From assembly GCA_029959085.1 (NCBI GenBank), contig JARWIR010000014.1, positions 9,532,001 through 9,596,000 of the forward strand: a stretch of DNA of 64,000 nt, given 5' to 3'. The notes beneath the pieces are model-generated. The model was not told the origin of the DNA. It saw only the letters and a program-made list of their open reading frames with translations, and searched no databases. Shown piece by piece: positions 57,691 to 64,000 of the stretch. This DNA is from Nemophila menziesii (lineage: Eukaryota; Streptophyta; Magnoliopsida; Boraginales; Hydrophyllaceae). Position 1 is the stretch's first letter, and each line of letters begins with the position of its first letter. The position numbers were made by a program, and so were the translations under genes.

Positions 57691-60600
57691 ATGGCTCTTC
57701 CTATTTCGGTTGTTGGTTCTTCTTTGAACGCAAAGCCACTTCTCGACGTGAACAAGTTGGAACCCCTTAATGGTTCTAACTACAAGCGTTGGGCGCAAAA
57801 AATTATGATTTTCCTTGAACAGTATGAACTCGAATTTGCTATAGTCGAGGCTCCTCCACTTTTGGAAATTGGAGCTCATACTGAAAAAGAGCTAGCTAGG
57901 GATGCCGCCCTCGAATCCAGGTTCAAAAGAGCTAATACCATGGCTCGTGGTTGGAGGTTGAACAATGTTACTAATCCCATCTTTGATCTCCTTGCCAAAG
58001 AGAAATCGGCAAATGTCATATGGGAAACTCTCGAGAAGAAATATGGGGCTGATGATTCAGGTAAGAAAAAGTACGTAACTGATAATTGGTACAATTTTAG
58101 ACTTACGGATCAGAAACCCATGACTGAACAACTTCATGTGTACGAGAACCTATGCACGGAGGTAATCGCCGAAGGCATGAAGATGTGTGAAATTCTTCAA
58201 GCCAAAATTTTGCTTGAGAAATTTCCCCCATCTTAAAGTGAATCCCACAACCACCTCAAACACAAAAAGAAAGAAATGACCCTCCAAGAGCTCATCAGCC
58301 ACATCCAACTCGAAGAAGCAAATCGACTCAAGGATAAGTCAATCTCTTTCCCTTCTCATTCCTCGAAAGCTAATCTCGTCGAAGGTTCTGGCCAAGGTAC
58401 CAAAGACAGGTTCAAAGGGAAAGGAAAGTAACAAGGCCCCAACAAGTCAAAGTCTGGGGGAAACAAGAACCGCGACAACTCCAACAAACAAGGTGGAGGA
58501 TTCAAAACCTCTGGTAAGATTCAAAAACCTAAAGGGGCCTGTTATTGTTGTGGCAAAGAAGGACATAGAGCTTTCGAATGTTCCCTTAGGGCTGGCCAGG
58601 GTCCCAAAGCTACCGCTAATCTGACTGAGACCGAAGAAATAATCGCCGCGGTAATGGTTGAGGTAAACTTGGTAGAGAACAAGAGTGAGTGGATCCTTGA
58701 CGCTCGAGCTTCTCGCCATTTCTGCGCAAACAAATCCATGTTCAAGAAATTCAAAAAGGCAACTGATGGTGAGTGTGTGTACTTGGGGTGACTCTTCCAC
58801 CACTACTGTTCTCGGTAAAGGTCAGGTTCCCCTCAAACTCACCTCTGGTAAGATTCTTGAACTGAATGATGTTTTCTTCATCCCCTCTCTCCGTAGGAAC
58901 TTAGTTTCCGGGGCTCTTCTTAATAAAGTTAGTCTCAAACTTGTCTTCGAGGGGGGGAAAGTCATTATCACCAAAAATGACGAGTTCGTGGGGAAAGGGT
59001 ACCTTAATAATGGCTTGTTTGTTTTAAACACTATAACCCTTAATGAGAATGCATCTAATTCTGCTTATATTGTTGAGTCTGTTCAAACGTGGCATGGTAG
59101 ACTAGGCCATTTAAATGTTGCGTCTATTAAAAGGCTTAAAAATCTTGGACTAATACCCCTTCACAACGTGTATGACTTTGAAAAATGTCAAATATGTGTA
59201 GAGTCCAAACTTGCGAAAAAACCTTTTAAACTCGTTACCACGAGACAAACTAAATTGCTTGAATTAGTTCATTCGGACTTAGCTGATTTTAAAAACTCCG
59301 CTAGTAGAGGAGGAAAACATTATTACATAACCTTCGTAGATGACTACTCTAGGTTTACTAAAGTGTATCTTCTTATGAGGCGGAAAATGCGTTTTTAAAA
59401 TATAAAGCCGAAGTTGGAAACCAACTAGACTGTAAAATCACACGACTTAGGTCTGATAGAGGAGGCGAGTATAGTTCTAATTCCCTTACAGAGTTTTGTG
59501 AAACAAATGGGATTATCCACGAACTTAGTGCCCCTTATACACCCCAACAAAACGACATAGCAGAAAGAAAGAATAGGTCCCTTAAAGAGACTATGAATGC
59601 CATGTTAATAAGTTCAGGTTTACCAAACAACATGTGGGGGGAAGTGATGTCTCCTTAATTGTTCGTATTTTCGACCCTTAGGAGACATCATTTTTGGTGT
59701 TTATTTGACTATTTAGATAGACTTTTGGTGCTAATATGCAATAATATGATTTTCCTCTTTTATTTCTAGCATTTTTGATTTATTAAGCTTTTGCGCGTAA
59801 TATGGGTATTTTTAGTGAAGATTTTACAGGTTTTAGATGTTAGCTAGAAGAGGAATCCAAGGAGAAAGTCAAAGATCAAAAGATAGAGTCAAGATTTGAA
59901 AAGAAATCCCGAAGATATTATTTTTAGAGCTGAAAATCCATTTTCCAGGCTATAGATTGCTGATTTCGAGGTGCTTAAGAGATGATTTAGCCGCTGACCT
60001 TTGAAGAGAAAACATTCCTTATCGAGTTACGGAACTTTAGCAACTGGAATGAGGTCAATCGGAGTCATAACGAAGCGGGAAAAGCCGTTTTAGTGAAGGT
60101 GTATCAGCAGTTACGGGATTTTGGGCTTAGAAATTGGGCTTGGACATTTAATTATTGATTTATTCTTAAGTCCAAGGCCTAATCCGTTTTTAACATTATA
60201 AAAGGGCTTTAGACCTCTATTTTCACACACTCTTCATATCCTTTTCATAATACAACATACGCTTAAGAGTCAGACACCAGAGAAGAAGCTAGAGGCAGGA
60301 AGAGAAGAAGCAAGAGCTGAAGACGGTCTATATCTCCACTTCTCAGCCAATTCAATTCCGTAATTAGGTTCTTCTATTTTATTCTGTAAAACATGATGAA
60401 CCTATTTGTTTCTTTAGTTTTTGTCTTTTCAATTATTATGAGCTAAACTAAATTAGTGCTTGAGAACGCATAATGGGTTAATCCCAATTTGATTTCGTTT
60501 TATACATTTGGATTTGGGATAATTATTATTTAAATCAAATTGGGTAAATTGTATTTTTTTTTAATTTGCGCTTTATCTACTATTTTTGACCTGATCAATC

Positions 60601-63357
60601 AATGATAGGACTTAGTATCTAAGCTATTCCAATTAGTGGCGATTGGATCACCTTGACGGGGGGTTTAGGTACCGAACTAGTTAATGAATGTAGGTTAGAA
60701 ATTATTGACTCTGACGAGCTTAATTAAACCTATGGCCTATTGGGTAATTTGAACTTAAACACTTGAGAGTGGACTATAATCACCCTGACGGGGTTTGTAG
60801 CATTTGAGAGTTGCTCCTTAGTCCACCCTGACGGGGGTAAGGAGATTATAGAATCCCGACCAATACAAATTTACAAATTTGTCCCTTAAACAATGTATGA
60901 AATGAATGATAGTTAAATAAACCTTTGCGTCTCTCAAGTACTACCTGCTCTTACTTGCGTATCACTTTTATTTACTTGCGTCTTAGTTATTTATTTACAT
61001 TTTCGCATTAGTCTTTCATTCCTTAGGATTAATAATAAAAACCAAACAAACATATTATCTTTATTTGTTTTCATAAGTGCACCAATCATTAATAGATAGG
61101 CATTGTAGTCAACCATCCCGTCCTTGGAACGAATCTGTTTTATCAGTTATACTACTTGGGACAACCGTACACTTGCGGTTGTGGTTCGATTATCATTTGC
61201 ATTTATTTTAGAACACACAAGGGACCACCAGGAAGCTGTCTTATCAGCCTGTTATGTACTTAATAGGGTACCACATAAATCCCTAGAAAAGACCCCTTAT
61301 GAGATGTGGAAGGGTTTTCCACCAAACCTGAAATTTTTAAAATTGTGGGGGTGCCTAGCCAAAGTCAAACTACCTGATTTTTTATCTGTCACCGTTGGAC
61401 CCAAAACCGTTGACTCAATTTTCAAAGGGTACGCTCAGAATAGTGTGGCATACAGATTCTTTTCCTTAGAAGATAACTCTATTTGTGAATCTAGAGATGC
61501 TGAGTTATTTGAACATGTTTTCCCTTTGAAAAATTTAAATACTGTCAATGCTTCTTAACCTGTTGATAACTTATCTACTAATGATGTTTTACCTCTTTGT
61601 GATGTTTTTCCTAACCCCTCCACTTCCATGGAGCCTAGTAGTATTCCTGAGGAAGAACCTAGGAGAAGTAAGAGGCGTAGGATCGAGTCCAGCTTCGTCC
61701 CTGGCTTTATAATAGCCTTTATTACCGAAGGTTTTCACATTGATCTATTAAACAAACATGTAGTCAACTGCCTCTTCATGGAGGAAGACCCAAAAACTTA
61801 CGATGATGCTTTAAAATCTATAGATGCTAGTTTTTGGAAAGCGGCCATTAATAGTGAGCTTGAGTCAATTAAAAGTAACCATACATGGGAATTAACCGAC
61901 TTACCTAGGGGTAGCAAACCTATTAGTAGCAAATGGATTTTTAAGAAAAAGTTGAGACCCGATGGCTCAATAGAAAAATTCAAAGCAAGACTTTTTATTA
62001 AGGGCTTCACCCAAAAGAAAGGTTTAGACTACTTTGACACTTATTCCCCTGTGACCAAAATTGCCACGATAAGAACCCTTATTGCTTTAGCCGTCAATCA
62101 CGAACTTGTAATACATCAAATGGATGTGAAAACCGCGTTCCTGAACGGAGATCTAGATGAAGAGATCTACATGGCTGAACCTGAAGGGTTTGTGGTCCCT
62201 GGTCAAGGGGACAAAGTGTGTAAGTTGATAAAAAATCCTTGTATGGTTTGAAACAGGCACCGAAAAAATGGTATGAAAAACTAGATAGTACTCTCATTTC
62301 AGATGGGTTTATAGCTAACAATTCTAACTCATGTGTTTACTCCAAGGTAACAAATTCAGAGTGTGTTATCATCTGCCTCTATGTAGATGACATGCTCATC
62401 TTTGGTACTACTATTCATATTATAAATTAGACTAAACGCTTCTTGTCTTCCAGATTCGACATGAAAGATATGGGAGAAGCTGATGTAGTACTTGGGGTAA
62501 AAATCATTAGGAGCAGTAATGGTATTACCCTGAATCAGTCTCATTACGTAGAAAGGATGCTGAAGAAGTTCAATTCCTTTGAGGTAACGCCTGTAAATAC
62601 TCCTTATGATTATAGCATTAATTTATCCAAACATGTTGGGGATGCTGTATCCCAAAATGAATATGCTAAAATCATAGGAAGTGTGATGTTCTTGATGAAC
62701 TATACCTGACCTGATATTGCCAATGCCGTGAGTAGACTTAGTCGCTATACTCATAACCCGAGTAGTGACCACTGGGTTGCACTTCGCCGTCTATTGAAAT
62801 ACTTGAGGGGTACCATCGATCTAGGCGTGCACTATAACAAATTCCCTGCAGTCCTTGAGGGTTTTTGTGATGCAAACTGGATCTCTGACAATGACGAAGT
62901 AAACTCCAGCAGTGGTTATGTGTTCTCCTTAGGGGGAGGTGCTGTATCGTGGAAGTCTTCCAAACAGACTTGTATAGCACGCTCCACCATGGAGTCTGAG
63001 TTCATAGCACTAGAGTTAGCTGGGCAAGAAGCTGAGTGGCTGAGAAGTCACTTGTCGGATGTGCCACTTTGGGAAGGAAGTGCCACACCTGTGTGTATCC
63101 ACTGTGATTCACAAGCAGCCATTGGAGTCGCTCATAATAGCGCCTATAATGGGAAGAAGAGACATATTCGCATCAGACATGGGTCAGTAAGACAGTTACG
63201 GAAAAATGGTGTGATAGCCTTGGAATATGTACAATCAGATAACAACCTAGCTGATCCGTTTACCAAAGGCTTAACCAGGAGAGTAGTCCTAGAGACGTCG
63301 AGGGGGATGGGATTGAAACCCATTAATGGGGAACATGTGACCAATGAGTCAATGTGA
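57691..63357 (+). pseudogene. Copia-4 gag-pol, multiply broken
   Basis: The ATG at 57691 matches the Copia-1 start ([19 protein letters not shown]). Identity to Copia-1 is high but there are stops at 58234 and 58429, a protease active site changed to DARA (about 58697), a 1-bp gain near 58787, a 10-bp loss near 59374, soloLTR-c inserted in the integrase (59645-61230), stops at 61556, 62428 and 62707, and a shift near 62230. RT (YVDDMLIFG at about 62380) and RNase H ([20 protein letters not shown]) are still readable. The last block to 63357 is open. It is a dead copy of the Copia-1 family. Confidence 0.93.
59645..61230 (+). mobile_element. soloLTR-c, Gypsy-4 subfamily
   Basis: 1586 bp, TGATGTCTCCTTAATTG to AAGGGACCACCA, flanked by GGAAG at 59640-59644 and 61231-61235. 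The uninterrupted Copia-1 sequence (GGGGGGAAGCTGTC) confirms the target. Its end GGACCACCA and much of the body match the Gypsy-4 LTR in inverse orientation. A chance frame starting at 61124 runs from the LTR into Copia-4 and is not a gene. Confidence 0.93.
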
Positions 63358-63890
63358 TTCTCTCCATCCCTATGGCTCAAACAAAAATCGTCTTAAAATT
63401 CATAGCCACTTGTGGTGGTCCTGTTGAGAAGGACTTGATGAATAAGACGTACTGAGTGTTTAAACTCATAGAGAATTCATAGCCTAAATGGTGGTCCTTT
63501 AGAGAAGGACTTGATAAATTCACGGGTAATCACGAGACCCAAACTTCATAATAGAATGTTAAAAGGAGACGTCCTTAAACAATCTTTAAATAAAGAAATC
63601 AAAAGTTCATAGCCCATAAGGGTGGTCCTTAGAGAAGGACTTGATGAACTGAAAGGTGATGTTCGAGGGAACTATAGCTTTCAGCAGGGTAGAGTATGTG
63701 CTGTGGGGGTATCGATCGAAAACCGTTAAAGTTCAAGAGTAAGTTCACTTAAACGGAATTCGGTGGTTGCCTTACTTCACTACGTGTCAATTCAAATCGA
63801 AAGATATTGCCACTTACGTACAATTCACCCAAAAACTGATAGGTATAGAAACCTGATCATTGTCTCTCCAAAAGACCCTGAGTGGGGGAT
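63358..63890 (+). other. Copia-4 3' untranslated region and PPT
   Basis: Repeated GGTGGTCCTTnAGAGAAGGA units (63412, 63492, 63623) match those of Copia-1. The PPT AGTGGGGGAT is at 63881-63890. Confidence 0.85.
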
Positions 63891-64000
63891 TGTTTGATTA
63901 ATGCTTTATATTTATTAAGTTAAATGTATAAACGTTAATCCGATCATGTTCTTTTAAGAGAAGCAGAAGAGACTTAGATTAATATAGAGAATTAACTAAG
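63891..64000 (+). repeat. Copia-4 3' LTR, start only
   Basis: It starts TGTTTGATTAATGC directly after the PPT and runs off the window. This U3 end is not present in the truncated 5' LTR, so no identity estimate is possible here. Confidence 0.8.

Noticed and set aside
61124..61558. Open frame running from soloLTR-c into Copia-4 integrase
   Set aside because: It begins in the LTR and crosses the insertion junction by chance; the start has no family support.

Overview
This is a gene-poor, repeat-rich stretch of a plant nuclear genome, most likely a eudicot. The evidence is Athila-type Ty3/gypsy elements primed by tRNA-Asp, several Ty1/copia elements, a ZMYM1/TTF-type hAT remnant, a Mutator-like foldback element, a LINE 3' end, a tRNA-like SINE, and AT-rich spacers. 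I see no intact host gene. The species cannot be named from the sequence.

Layout, with working names. (1) 1-12305: a decayed minus-strand Athila-type element (Gypsy-1). Its gag zinc knuckle is split by a plus-strand solo LTR (soloLTR-a, 1343-9679). That LTR is itself split by Copia-1 (1686-8466, minus), which is full length with an open 1360-codon gag-pol, near-identical LTRs and a perfect 5-bp TSD. A further LTR (LTR-0) ends at position 100 inside the Gypsy-1 protease. (2) 12306-14793: a decayed copia 3' end (Copia-2) and unclassified AT-rich DNA. (3) 14794-25076: Gypsy-2 (minus), gag-protease only, lacking RT, RNase H and the integrase core. Its 3' LTR carries a nested solo LTR (soloLTR-b, 15339-16881). 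(4) 25077-35643: non-LTR interval with a (CT)n(AT)n microsatellite, a degenerate hAT transposase (about 26490-28966, minus), minisatellites, a LINE RNase H fragment, and a 308-bp-arm inverted repeat built from what looks like a JMJ25-type histone demethylase gene fragment. (5) 35644-53905: Gypsy-3 (plus, 3' truncated), whose primer binding site is split by young full-length Gypsy-4 (37167-49981, minus). Gypsy-4 encodes gag-pol with one in-frame TGA and a third ORF. (6) 53906-57226: a copia LTR with iMet PBS (Copia-3) carrying a SINE-like insertion, next to a MULE-like foldback element (54123-55471) with 9-bp TSDs. (7) 57227-64000: Copia-4 (plus), a decayed relative of Copia-1 interrupted by soloLTR-c (59645-61230).

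The Athila-type LTRs (about 1.5-1.8 kb) share termini: they begin TGATGTCTC, end ACACCA or GGACCACCA, and carry a stem-loop in their first about 46 bp. Nesting gives the relative order: Copia-1 is younger than soloLTR-a, which is younger than Gypsy-1; Gypsy-4 is younger than Gypsy-3; soloLTR-b is younger than Gypsy-2; soloLTR-c is younger than Copia-4.

The items most worth a second look are the gene-derived hairpin at 33022-33657, the foldback MULE, the palindrome arrays placed similarly downstream of the coding region in Gypsy-2 and Gypsy-4, the insertion of Gypsy-4 into a primer binding site, and the absence of a recognisable tRNA primer site in Copia-1 and Copia-4.
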